64,000 nt of DNA, from the NCBI RefSeq assembly GCF_002135205.1, contig NZ_NEFZ01000010.1:62001-126000 (forward strand). The letters are read 5' to 3'. Positions 44,752 through 53,325 of the stretch are shown here, piece after piece. The notes under the pieces were generated by a model. That model was given only the letters and a program-made list of their open reading frames with translations, ran no database searches and was not told the DNA's origin. The DNA comes from Acinetobacter sp. ANC 4204 (GTDB lineage Bacteria > Pseudomonadota > Gammaproteobacteria > Pseudomonadales > Moraxellaceae). The position numbers were made by a program, and so were the translations under genes. The number at the start of each line of letters is the position of its first letter. Within the stretch, counting starts at the first letter, position 1.

Positions 44752-47742
44752 ATGAAACAAGCTAACGAATTAAAAGTAGGAAAGAGTACGATAACTAAGC
44801 TGTCACTCAATGATCATGAACACTCGCCCGATTCAGTTTTAAAATCATGGTTAAAGTCTAATTTCTTTTTTATTGAAGAAAATCAAACTTTAGGAGGCAG
44901 GGGACTTAGGCCACCACAATTAGGTGGAATATTTGCAGCTCTGGGCTATGAAAAATCTGATGAGAAAAATGCAGCGACAATTGTTATGCCAACTGGCACA
45001 GGTAAAACTGAAACGATTCTATCAATTGTAGTTGCTGGGAAGTTTAAAAAAACTTTAGTTATTGTTCCGTCAGATGCTCTACGAGAGCAGACAAAAACTA
45101 AGTTTGTTGAACTTGGCTTATTGAGAGACTTAGGTCTAGTTACGAATGATATGCTTAATCCTGTAGTTTCAACCATCAAACATGGGATTACTAATACAGA
45201 AGAATTATCCAAAATATTAAAAGCTAATGTTCTAATAGCATCTGCGGCCTCATTATCAAAATTTTCAAAGGAGTTTTTTGATAAGCTTACTAGTGAATGT
45301 ACACATTTAATAGTTGACGAAGCTCATCATGTAGCAGCTTCTACTTGGGCAAGGATTAAATCACAATTTAGAGATAAATCTGTCTTTCAATTTACAGCCA
45401 CTCCATTCCGAAGTGATGGTTCAAGGGTGGAAGGAAAAATAATCTTCAATTATCCTTTGAAACGGGCACAAGAGGAAGGATATTTCAAGCCTATCGTATT
45501 TCATCCTGTGCGAGAGTTTGTTGAAGAAAAGTCAGATGAGGCGATAGCTAAGCAAGCTATATTGTTATTAAGAGAAGATTTAGAAAATGGCTTAGATCAC
45601 ATAGTTATGGCTAGAGCTTCATCTATGAAGCGGGCTAAAGATATTTTTAATATATATTCGAAAGAAAAAGACCTTAACCCTGTATTGATAGATAGTAAAA
45701 CTAAGAAGAAAGCAGAAGTTCTTAAAGCAATTAGAAATAGAGAACATAAGATCATCGTATGTGTAAATATGCTTGGAGAGGGATTCGATCTTCCTCAGCT
45801 GAAAATTTCAGCCATTCATGATCCCCATAAAAGTATAAATGTAATGCTCCAATTTACGGGTAGGTTTACAAGAACGACTAAGAATGTTGGTGATGCCAAG
45901 TTTATTGCAAACATCGCCAACCCTAATGTCAATGAAAGTTTGGAAGAACTTTATAAAGAAGATTCAGATTGGAATACAGTAATTAGCAGTATTAGCTCTA
46001 GAAAAATTAAAAATGAAAAAGAATATCAAGCATTTCGAGAGGAATTTTCTGAACCTAGTAAATTATTAGATTTGGGATTAACTCCGAGTATAAGTACTAC
46101 TATTTATAAAATGAAGTTTGCTAAATGGAAGCCAGAAAAGTTTAGTGAGTTTGGGAATAAACAGTTTCAGATCGTAGATTCAATAATTAATGACGAACAG
46201 GATACATTGGTTTTTTCTGTTAAGTCTTATTTGCCTGTAGGCTGGACTAGTTCTAAAGAGCTTTTCGATGAATCATGGGATTTATATATTGCTTTCTATG
46301 ATAAGGATACAGATTTACTTTTTATCCATTCTTCTTCGAAAGATGGATTGGTCAAGAGATTAATACAACTAATTGCTGAAGATGCTATTCAGGTTAAGGG
46401 TGAATATATATTTAGAGCGTTGGCAAATTTAAAAAGATTAAAGCTTCAAAACGTTGGTCTTAATAAAAATAAGAAGGGGCTGCGTTATTCTATGCATACA
46501 GGGACAGAAATTAATGATCAAATTCCTGACATAGAGGCAAATAGAGCAACTAAATCGAATATTTTTGGTAAAGGGTATGAAAATGGTCAGCTTGTAAGTA
46601 TTGGCTGTTCATATAAAGGTAAAATTTGGGCAATGGATAGTGATTCTTTAGACCAATGGGTAGCATGGTGCAAAGGAGTGGGTACTAAAATACTAGACGA
46701 TACTATTAATACAAATGATGTTATGAAAACAGCCATGCAAACTGAAGAGTTGGAGGAGTTCCCAAATATTCAGGTGCTTGCTGTTGAATGGCCAATAGAG
46801 ATTCTTCGAAAAAATGAATCGAAAATAACCGTTAAAGCAACTAAATGGGAAGAGTCACTAATAAATTGTGATCTAATTTTTAGTGATGAACAGAATCTAG
46901 ATATGAAAGAGCTTCAGATCTGTCTAAGAACACAATATGGACTTAGTAAAATCACCATGAAGATTAAAGGTCGTGGAGAAGTAGTCTTCCATTCAGAAGA
47001 TAACCTAGACATCAAGATAGGTGAGCAATCATATTCAATTGCTGAGTTCTTTGAGGAAAACTCTCCGACGCTCTTTTTGAGAGATACTTCAATAATCGAT
47101 GGTGGTTTTAGATTTTACCCCAATGATAATTACGCTTATAAGTATGACATTAATAATACAGAAGACTGGGATTGGCAGGGTGTTGATATATCCGTTGAAT
47201 CACAAACAACAAGTAAGTTAAAGCATTCAATTCAATACTCTACGATTAAAAAAGTTATGAATGACTATGATCTTATTTTTGATGATGATGGCGCAGGTGA
47301 AGTTGCTGATATCGTCGCAATAAAAAACATTGATGATAATAAACTAGTCATAGACTTATTCCATTGTAAATATTGCTCTAAAAAAGATGGTGTAGCTAAA
47401 CCAGGTGCTAGAATCGATGATGTATACCAAGTTGTAGGGCAAGCAGAAAAAAGTGTTAAGTGGTTTGCAGATAAAGAAAGATTAATTTTGCGTTTAATGG
47501 AAAGAGAGCGAGATCGTTTGAGCCAAGGTAAAGCTTCTAGAATCGATAAAGGTAAGTTCGAGGACTTAATCAACTTAGCAAAAATTGCAAGGTATGCTGA
47601 CTTTCAACTAGGTGTCGCAATTGTTCAACCCGCAATTTCCAAAGCTAAAATGTCAGATGATCAATTGACTGTGATTGGTGCTACTGCTGCATATATTAAT
47701 GAAATTAGTGGTTTAAAATTAAGAGTGATTATTAATAAATAG
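44752..47742 (+). CDS. Large superfamily-2 helicase with nuclease-like C-terminal domain
   Basis: A 996-residue protein. Walker A MPTGTGKTET is at 80-89, motif II VDEAHH at 188-193, motif III FTATPFRSDG near 214, and motifs IV-VI lie by about 380 (NMLGEGFDLPQL, QFTGRFTRT). The middle 430-830 matches nothing I recognise. Near 843-870, GEVADIVAI followed by KLVIDLFHCKY looks like the acidic, D/E-x-K type metal site of restriction-endonuclease-fold nucleases. It sits between an antitoxin-like gene and the tns genes, so a DNA-targeting defence role is likely. It is not one of the standard defence genes I can name. Confidence 0.75.
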   Translation: MKQANELKVGKSTITKLSLNDHEHSPDSVLKSWLKSNFFFIEENQTLGGRGLRPPQLGGIFAALGYEKSDEKNAATIVMPTGTGKTETILSIVVAGKFKKTLVIVPSDALREQTKTKFVELGLLRDLGLVTNDMLNPVVSTIKHGITNTEELSKILKANVLIASAASLSKFSKEFFDKLTSECTHLIVDEAHHVAASTWARIKSQFRDKSVFQFTATPFRSDGSRVEGKIIFNYPLKRAQEEGYFKPIVFHPVREFVEEKSDEAIAKQAILLLREDLENGLDHIVMARASSMKRAKDIFNIYSKEKDLNPVLIDSKTKKKAEVLKAIRNREHKIIVCVNMLGEGFDLPQLKISAIHDPHKSINVMLQFTGRFTRTTKNVGDAKFIANIANPNVNESLEELYKEDSDWNTVISSISSRKIKNEKEYQAFREEFSEPSKLLDLGLTPSISTTIYKMKFAKWKPEKFSEFGNKQFQIVDSIINDEQDTLVFSVKSYLPVGWTSSKELFDESWDLYIAFYDKDTDLLFIHSSSKDGLVKRLIQLIAEDAIQVKGEYIFRALANLKRLKLQNVGLNKNKKGLRYSMHTGTEINDQIPDIEANRATKSNIFGKGYENGQLVSIGCSYKGKIWAMDSDSLDQWVAWCKGVGTKILDDTINTNDVMKTAMQTEELEEFPNIQVLAVEWPIEILRKNESKITVKATKWEESLINCDLIFSDEQNLDMKELQICLRTQYGLSKITMKIKGRGEVVFHSEDNLDIKIGEQSYSIAEFFEENSPTLFLRDTSIIDGGFRFYPNDNYAYKYDINNTEDWDWQGVDISVESQTTSKLKHSIQYSTIKKVMNDYDLIFDDDGAGEVADIVAIKNIDDNKLVIDLFHCKYCSKKDGVAKPGARIDDVYQVVGQAEKSVKWFADKERLILRLMERERDRLSQGKASRIDKGKFEDLINLAKIARYADFQLGVAIVQPAISKAKMSDDQLTVIGATAAYINEISGLKLRVIINK

Positions 47743-47868
47743 CTAACGTTAATTAAAGATTTACGCAACCTGAATGAATAATTGATCATGTAACAGGAAA
47801 TAACCCTCAAAAATATAAGAGAAAATAATTTAAAATTTAATCAATATAATTGACCTATTGTGATTTTA
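47743..47868. other. Short gap between helicase and tniQ
   Basis: Convergent gap of 126 bp. I looked here for reversed TnsB repeats (TTAGAAT type) that would mark the second transposon end and found none. No good terminator is visible either. Confidence 0.5.
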
Positions 47869-49104
47869 TTACGAAAAATAGTTCAAATCATTAATCTTTA
47901 TTTTTATGCTTTTAAATACCTCGAAACTATTAAAATTATAAAGAATAATTATCCCAAATTTTAAATTTTTTATAACTTTTACTTTATCAAAAACTGATAA
48001 ATCATCAAAATAAATAAAATCTGAAATCAGGTCCTTTTCAGTTGAAAACACACTAATATCAACACATAAATCAAAAATACTCTTAATATCTACATAAGCC
48101 CCATCGTAACACTTTAAAATATTTTCACAGCAAAGCAGATTAATAAACCACTCCTGTAAAATAAGTATGTTTGCACAATTTTTATAACTTAAAAAACAGT
48201 ATTTTCCTGAATCAACTTTTTTTAAAAATCCTTTAAGGTTAATAAAATAATATGAATCTAATTTTTTAACTAATTTAGTATTTATTTCAACACCAAATCC
48301 ATGTATTGTATACTTTCTCAAAACTTCATTTAAATTATTATAAAATACAATATTTTCAAGATTGCAAATAATATCTTCGATTTCAATTAAAAAAAATATA
48401 TAATCAGCTACAAAATTAGATACTTGTCTAGAATAGACTCTATCTATAAATAAATATTTTCTTAAATAAGATTCAAAACAATTATTTTTATTAATAAGAA
48501 GATCATAAGATTGATTGAAGCAACTAGAAAAATACCTTGTTGAGTATGATAAACTATTTGGAGAATAATACTTAAATTTAAAAAAATTATGGAAAATTTT
48601 AAAAATATCTGAAATATTATTACTTGTATTTAATCTAAAAATATTTCCAGAAAAGATGTTTTCATGACATTTTTTACAAAAAAAATTATTCAATATATTA
48701 AATGAATATAAAGAACCACAAAATGAACATCTACAACTTATTGGCAATTTATGATGGCAACAAACATAATCTTTAATGTACCAATCTTTTTTTATGTAAT
48801 TTAACTCTTTAAAACACTCTAAACAAAGATATACATTTGCAGAAATGTAGTACTTTTTATCTGTTATACAAAGATTTTTAATTTCATTACAATTTAAACT
48901 CGTGTAAGTTGAAAATAATATTTTATCAAAATTACCTTTAACGATATCAATGAGACTAATTTTAGTTCCCAAAATGGTTTTACATATGATATCAATAGAT
49001 GAGTAACCATTTTCAATGCGCAATCGTTCTAAGTAACTCAAAATATATTCATCATCTAAAGGGGCAGGACGTACTAAAAACTTAGTACTAGATAGGAGGG
49101 ACAT
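47869..49104 (-). CDS. TniQ/TnsD-family target-selection protein
   Basis: A ~411-residue TniQ-family protein. The N-terminal segment LLSSTKFLVRPAPLDDEYILSYLERL is the TniQ opening motif. Zinc-finger Cys/His sets follow (CLECF ... CCHHKLPISCRCSFC ... FFCKKCHENIF). The rest is AT-rich and divergent. The ATG at 49104 has AAGGAGA about 7 nt upstream and overlaps the end of tnsC. TniQ proteins bind a target and recruit the TnsC ATPase; as the only TniQ here it should set the insertion site. Confidence 0.85.
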   Translation of the reverse strand: MSLLSSTKFLVRPAPLDDEYILSYLERLRIENGYSSIDIICKTILGTKISLIDIVKGNFDKILFSTYTSLNCNEIKNLCITDKKYYISANVYLCLECFKELNYIKKDWYIKDYVCCHHKLPISCRCSFCGSLYSFNILNNFFCKKCHENIFSGNIFRLNTSNNISDIFKIFHNFFKFKYYSPNSLSYSTRYFSSCFNQSYDLLINKNNCFESYLRKYLFIDRVYSRQVSNFVADYIFFLIEIEDIICNLENIVFYNNLNEVLRKYTIHGFGVEINTKLVKKLDSYYFINLKGFLKKVDSGKYCFLSYKNCANILILQEWFINLLCCENILKCYDGAYVDIKSIFDLCVDISVFSTEKDLISDFIYFDDLSVFDKVKVIKNLKFGIIILYNFNSFEVFKSIKIKINDLNYFS

Positions 49105-50077
49105 TATCTTTTCTCCTTGCAATAGATCTAAATGCCTTTTTTGTACTTAGTGTAGACCCTACCAATGCCCAAGACATGAATGTCTCATAACTCACACTAA
49201 AGGGATTTTGAAAATTAGGAAAAATAGACTCATTTCTAAAAATTGATTTATTGTAAATATATTCAAAATATTCACGTTTTATTAAATTGGAATCAATATT
49301 AATCGCATGTCTAAAAACCAATTTTATAAATTTCATTATATTAGCAACAGTACCATTTGCAGCAAAGAACAGAGGTAAATAAAATTCTTTATCCAAGAAG
49401 AAATTATCTTCGAATTCAAAATTCGACTTATCTTTGATTATAGATAAAAATTTTACAAACTCCGCATCACCATTTACTGTGGATACATTAAATGGATCAA
49501 TAGAATGTGAATAGTAAAACCGGCGCCTCAGTTGAGAATTTCTTAATAAGATTTCTTCAGATTCTGGAAGACCCAGAAGTACAATAGGAGTTTTGGAATG
49601 ATTAATAAGACTCTTTAACCAATTGGAAACATCATCAAATTTTCTATCGCTAGCATTATTAATTAAATGTTGGAATTCATCAATAATTATTAGCTTAACA
49701 CGGCAATTATATAATAATTTGTATAATTTATTTGTCATACTAACTTTTGTACCTGATGCTGGATTGGGATCTCCTAAAGCATCTAACATTGTAGAAGCTA
49801 TATCTTTAATTGATGCTTGAGATGGAATTTCGACAGAAAAAACAGGAACACATGTTCTATCAGCTAACTCTTCCCTAGGATGATTCTGAAGATAATGCTC
49901 TATTAAACAAGTTTTACCTACGCCGCTATGTCCTGTTATAAAAAGGCAATTAGGTTCGGAAGATACGCCAGATAAACAATATATTTTTTCAATTACGTTT
50001 AAGATTTCTTGTAATCGTGGATATACAATATAAATATTCTCAATTTCTCTCAATCTAATATCATTATTATGGGACAT
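49088..50077 (-). CDS. tnsC: TnsC/TniB AAA+ transposition regulator
   Basis: A ~330-residue AAA+ ATPase. Walker A GHSGVGKT is at 49-56, Walker B LIIIDEFQHL near 140, and sensor/arginine-finger segments follow (PIVLLGLPESEEIL, RRRFYYSH). It links TniQ target binding to the TnsAB transposase. It is shorter than Tn7 TnsC and nearer the TniB size class. The ATG at 50077 lies 4 bp after the tnsB stop; a longer frame starting inside tnsB is less likely. Its 3' end overlaps tniQ. Confidence 0.88.
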   Translation of the reverse strand: MSHNNDIRLREIENIYIVYPRLQEILNVIEKIYCLSGVSSEPNCLFITGHSGVGKTCLIEHYLQNHPREELADRTCVPVFSVEIPSQASIKDIASTMLDALGDPNPASGTKVSMTNKLYKLLYNCRVKLIIIDEFQHLINNASDRKFDDVSNWLKSLINHSKTPIVLLGLPESEEILLRNSQLRRRFYYSHSIDPFNVSTVNGDAEFVKFLSIIKDKSNFEFEDNFFLDKEFYLPLFFAANGTVANIMKFIKLVFRHAINIDSNLIKREYFEYIYNKSIFRNESIFPNFQNPFSVSYETFMSWALVGSTLSTKKAFRSIARRKDNVPPI

Positions 50078-50081
50078 AAGA

Positions 50082-51974
50082 TTAATCTCGACTAAAAATA
50101 CTCCAGTTATCATTATCATCTATTTTTTCATCTAAGTCTTTTATCTTATCGTAATCAGATATTGGACTACCATCATTTCTTGTAAGCTCTGGATCATTAT
50201 TAAATATGCTAGAAGACACATTCTTATAGTATAAAACTTTATCTTTTCGCTTAGCTTTTTTATTTTTATCACCTAAACTGAGCAAATATTCATTAATTCT
50301 ATTAACAGCTGAATATATTTTATCTCTATCACTTTCATTTTTAGCATCTTTGCTGGAAATTTTTAAAATACATTCATGTTGGAAAACAGTTTTATTCCTT
50401 GTATATTCTTGATCAACGGCATTAACTTTAAAATATTTTTTCAAAAGATTTGAAAAAACGTAAATATAAGAAATGTCCTCCCAATTTCTTTTTAACTTAA
50501 CTTTACAATTACCTAAAGTATTTCTTCTAATAAAATTTAAGTTCTCATCATTATAGTAAATATTATCTATAGAAATTCCTGATTTTGAAATTGAACGCTC
50601 TAAAGTTTTACCCATAATAATATTTATTTCATCATAGCTAAAAGGTAATGAAACAGGACTATCTTTTTGAGAATCTTTCCATAAAGTATAAGGTGTTCCT
50701 CTTTTCCGTTGATTGTAAGTATTGTGATATATATCAACAATATAAATATACAGCACTTGAATGAAATTATGATATGGAAGTGAATATTTTTTATTTTCAC
50801 TTCTATGATAACTACCTGGCAAGTTATCTATCAATTTTTTATTTAAGGTACTAAAAAAATTTTCAATATATCTTTTATACCATGGATGATAGGGTGGTGC
50901 ATATTGGATATTCATACCCAACTCAAGACATATACTTTTAAAGTCATTACTATGAAATTCTTTACCATTATCTACTATTAAGTTCTCCATAATTCCATAC
51001 TGAAACCATCTTGACTTTAGTCCTTCAATATTTTTATGTATAACTTCTTTAGGGAGTATTGCAGATTTTATAGCTTGAATAACACAATTTGTATTTGGTT
51101 TACCAAATCCAATATATAAGCCCAGTATACTTAGAGAGAAATTATCTATAAGTAAAGTTAATATTGGCCGCCCTAAATTAACATCATCATAACTTACTTC
51201 TATATCTAAAAAAACATGATCTATTTCGACGTATTCTAGTATTCTACTAGACTTAATACCTTGCTTGTATGTTTTATATTGTTTAATAGCTTCAATGTTG
51301 CCATATCTACTTGAAACTACAGTTTTTTTATCAATAAGATTAACAAATTGACGTATTGTTTCATATGCTGGTTCTTTTAATTTTTTGTCTTCAGCTATAT
51401 TTTTTTGCCATATTAAATTATTTATTAATCTATGTAACTGCCTTATTGTTACTCTTTGACTATTTAAATAGAAATCATTTACAGCATTTTTTATTATATT
51501 TTCAACTTCTTCACTTATTTTAGGTATTCTAATTTGTTTGGCTATTAAATAACTAAAATCTATCTTACTATCAATCACATATCTCTTATTCCAGTTGTAT
51601 AAAGTTGCAACACAAGGTGGATTAGGATCACTAATTTCCTCAGATACTTTATTTATTATATTAATTAATTCATTAGTTCCACAATGCTCCACTTTTAAGA
51701 AGTATGTTAAATATCTAGCGATTCTAATAGCATTTTTTTGTTTTTTATCATCTAATGTATTTAAATCAATAGAATAAAATTCAGGGTTATAGGTGTAGGG
51801 TACTATAAAATTAGCTCTATATTCTTTATAGAACTCATCCTCAGTCATTCTATATAGTTTTTTATTATCTAATTTTTGTAAAGTAAAGCATAGCTCATTG
51901 ATACTTATTAGCTCGTAAAGTACTCCTTTCCAAAGAAATTTATTTCCCGCTTTAATTTCTAATTTATTTTTCAT
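50082..51974 (-). CDS. tnsB: TnsB/TniA DDE transposase
   Basis: A 630-residue Mu/Tn7-type integrase-fold transposase that joins the 3' ends. The catalytic triad is visible as Asp252 (VEIDHV), Asp335 (IVDNGKEF) and Glu371 (RYIENFF); 35 residues separate the last two, as expected. N-terminal DNA-binding helices (about 80-240) and a C-terminal beta-barrel-like region follow the family plan, and the basic, low-complexity C-terminal tail would contact TnsC. Its start overlaps tnsA by 4 bp. Confidence 0.92.
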   Translation of the reverse strand: MKNKLEIKAGNKFLWKGVLYELISINELCFTLQKLDNKKLYRMTEDEFYKEYRANFIVPYTYNPEFYSIDLNTLDDKKQKNAIRIARYLTYFLKVEHCGTNELINIINKVSEEISDPNPPCVATLYNWNKRYVIDSKIDFSYLIAKQIRIPKISEEVENIIKNAVNDFYLNSQRVTIRQLHRLINNLIWQKNIAEDKKLKEPAYETIRQFVNLIDKKTVVSSRYGNIEAIKQYKTYKQGIKSSRILEYVEIDHVFLDIEVSYDDVNLGRPILTLLIDNFSLSILGLYIGFGKPNTNCVIQAIKSAILPKEVIHKNIEGLKSRWFQYGIMENLIVDNGKEFHSNDFKSICLELGMNIQYAPPYHPWYKRYIENFFSTLNKKLIDNLPGSYHRSENKKYSLPYHNFIQVLYIYIVDIYHNTYNQRKRGTPYTLWKDSQKDSPVSLPFSYDEINIIMGKTLERSISKSGISIDNIYYNDENLNFIRRNTLGNCKVKLKRNWEDISYIYVFSNLLKKYFKVNAVDQEYTRNKTVFQHECILKISSKDAKNESDRDKIYSAVNRINEYLLSLGDKNKKAKRKDKVLYYKNVSSSIFNNDPELTRNDGSPISDYDKIKDLDEKIDDNDNWSIFSRD

Positions 51975-52576
51975 AACTTAAGCCTCAGAGAGATTTTTAA
52001 GTCACCATTAATTTCACGATTTACATCAAAATTAATAAAATTATTATACATGGCTGCATATATATATTTAATATCAATTAAATTAGAAAGCTTTTCTAAG
52101 CTTGTATCAAAATTAAAATTAAATTTTTCCTCGAAAGACAATCCTGAATATTTATATAAAAATTTTATGTTTTCCAACCTTGGTTGCAATCTAATTTCAT
52201 CTTCGTATAATATTTTGTAATTAATTTTTTCTATTTTGAAATACTCAGTTAATAATTTTAGTTTCTTGACAATTTTTGGATTTTCTAATGAGTTACTGAA
52301 TTTAACCTCAAAATACTTAAAACTCTTATCAGTATATTCAACATAAAAATCAGGAGTATATTGAACTTTATTACCATCATAGTTTAAAAAAAAGGTTTTT
52401 GGTTGAGAAAAATACTTTTTAATATTTTTGTCGAATTCTAATAAATAGCAAAAATCTCTTTCAAGTTGAGATTCCCAAGCGATCTGTGCATTCATCTTTT
52501 TACTGGAAAAAAGTCCAATAACTTTGCTCAGACCATTTCTATTATTAATTCGTCTAGCAGGGTGATAGCTTTCCAT
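51971..52576 (-). CDS. tnsA: TnsA endonuclease
   Basis: A 201-residue restriction-fold nuclease that cuts the 5' ends, allowing cut-and-paste transposition. Catalytic residues are visible as Glu in WESQLERDF (35-42), Asp76 in TPDFYVEY and E-x-K at 90-92 (YFEVKF). Compact compared with Tn7 TnsA but complete. It is the first gene of the tnsA-tnsB-tnsC-tniQ operon, whose promoter must lie within the transposon end. Confidence 0.9.
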   Translation of the reverse strand: MESYHPARRINNRNGLSKVIGLFSSKKMNAQIAWESQLERDFCYLLEFDKNIKKYFSQPKTFFLNYDGNKVQYTPDFYVEYTDKSFKYFEVKFSNSLENPKIVKKLKLLTEYFKIEKINYKILYEDEIRLQPRLENIKFLYKYSGLSFEEKFNFNFDTSLEKLSNLIDIKYIYAAMYNNFINFDVNREINGDLKISLRLKL

Positions 52577-52643
52577 AGAGAACCCCTCGATGTTCCTATA
52601 TCACTACTTTACATGTTGAAACTGTAACTCTCATCAGTAGCAA

Positions 52644-52728
52644 TGTATTCTAATAGTTAACTTGTATTCTAATAGTTATGTAGTCGTTATTCTAATTTAA
52701 CTAGTCAAATTCTAAAAGTTAACTAGTC
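52644..52728. repeat. Four TnsB-type end repeats (transposon end on the tnsA side)
   Basis: ATTCTAA-type units start at 52647, 52666, 52689 and 52709 (for example ATTCTAATAGTTAACT twice, ATTCTAATTTAACTAGTC, ATTCTAAAAGTTAACTAG), 19-23 bp apart and in one direction. Overlapping ~20-bp TnsB sites next to tnsA are the layout of the Tn7 right end. A candidate terminus is the ACA at 52750-52752 (TGTAGCC read inward). The opposite end was not found. Confidence 0.75.
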
Positions 52729-52766
52729 ATTGCATGCGTTGCGTAGGCTACAGTCTTAGATATTCT

Positions 52767-52794
52767 ATTTAACATAATATACATTATACGAACT
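52767..52794 (-). other. dif: dif site (XerC/XerD recombination site)
   Basis: Read on the minus strand: XerC arm AGTTCGTATAA, central TGTATA, XerD arm TTATGTTAAAT. The XerD arm and the central hexamer equal those I recall for E. coli dif, and the XerC arm differs by a few bases as expected for another genus. It is complete (11+6+11), so it is probably the chromosomal dimer-resolution site. It begins about 40 bp after the last TnsB repeat. Confidence 0.85.
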
Positions 52795-52954
52795 AAGTGT
52801 AATAATAATTCTGTTGTCTATATAACATCATTACGTAGGTAAAAAATTATTAAAGTGTACTTTTATGTGTTGTTTAAAAAATATTGAGGTTAAATATTAG
52901 CTACGATATAGATATGCACTTGGTCAATGGTTCTATATGGTTCAGCCAAAGTGC
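52795..52954. other. Gene-free stretch between dif and the inverted repeat
   Basis: About 160 bp of AT-rich DNA with no coding signal and no second dif-like site that I can see. Confidence 0.5.
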
Positions 52955-53129
52955 TTAATTGTGGTAGCCGAAGTCCACTGATTTCTCTAGATCTTGATTT
53001 TTTTCAATAAAAAAGAAATTACACTTCAATCATGATTTAAAAACTGAAATCGGTCGTGTGTTCATGATCATTGAATGACAGCTTAGTGAGCTTACTCTTT
53101 TCAACTTTTAATACGTTGGCTTGTTCCAT
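52955..53129 (-). pseudogene. 5' fragment of a helicase gene (duplicate)
   Basis: On the minus strand the first ~57 codons of the helicase at 44752 are recognisable (MEQANVLKV versus MKQANELKV; LNDHEH versus FNDHEH). A 1-bp insertion near codon 28 shifts the frame to a stop, and homology ends near 52955. It is the helicase part of the right copy of the inverted repeat. Confidence 0.85.
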
Positions 53130-53325
53130 ATATCCTCATTTTGTAGAAAATTCTTTTTTTGTTTAGTTAAGTAGATTTTTTACTATATATGTGTAAATTT
53201 AGCTACTTATAAGTGGATTATTAATTAATCACCATTTACTAGAGGATACTTGGCACAGTTCAAATATACTCTCTAAAATAAGTTTTAAAGGTAATTTATA
53301 TACAACTTTTAGAGTATTAATTTTT

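Larger units (their letters stand above)
44118..44923. repeat. Left copy of a ~0.8-kb inverted repeat
   Basis: Covers the last ~42 bp of herA, the shared terminator, the whole DUF2384/MbcA-like gene, its promoter region and the first ~57 codons of the helicase. The partner at 52955-53773 is in opposite orientation, clearly similar throughout but diverged by substitutions and small indels. This left copy is the functional one: all frames are intact. Confidence 0.85.

Noticed and set aside
47743-52760. CRISPR array or Cas genes associated with the Tn7-like element
   Set aside because: No regularly spaced repeats and no Cas proteins; the four TnsB repeats are adjacent without spacers.
52761-52773. 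TATTCTATTTAAC as a fifth TnsB repeat
   Set aside because: It overlaps the XerD arm of dif (ATTTAAC), which explains the resemblance; spacing also differs from the other four.
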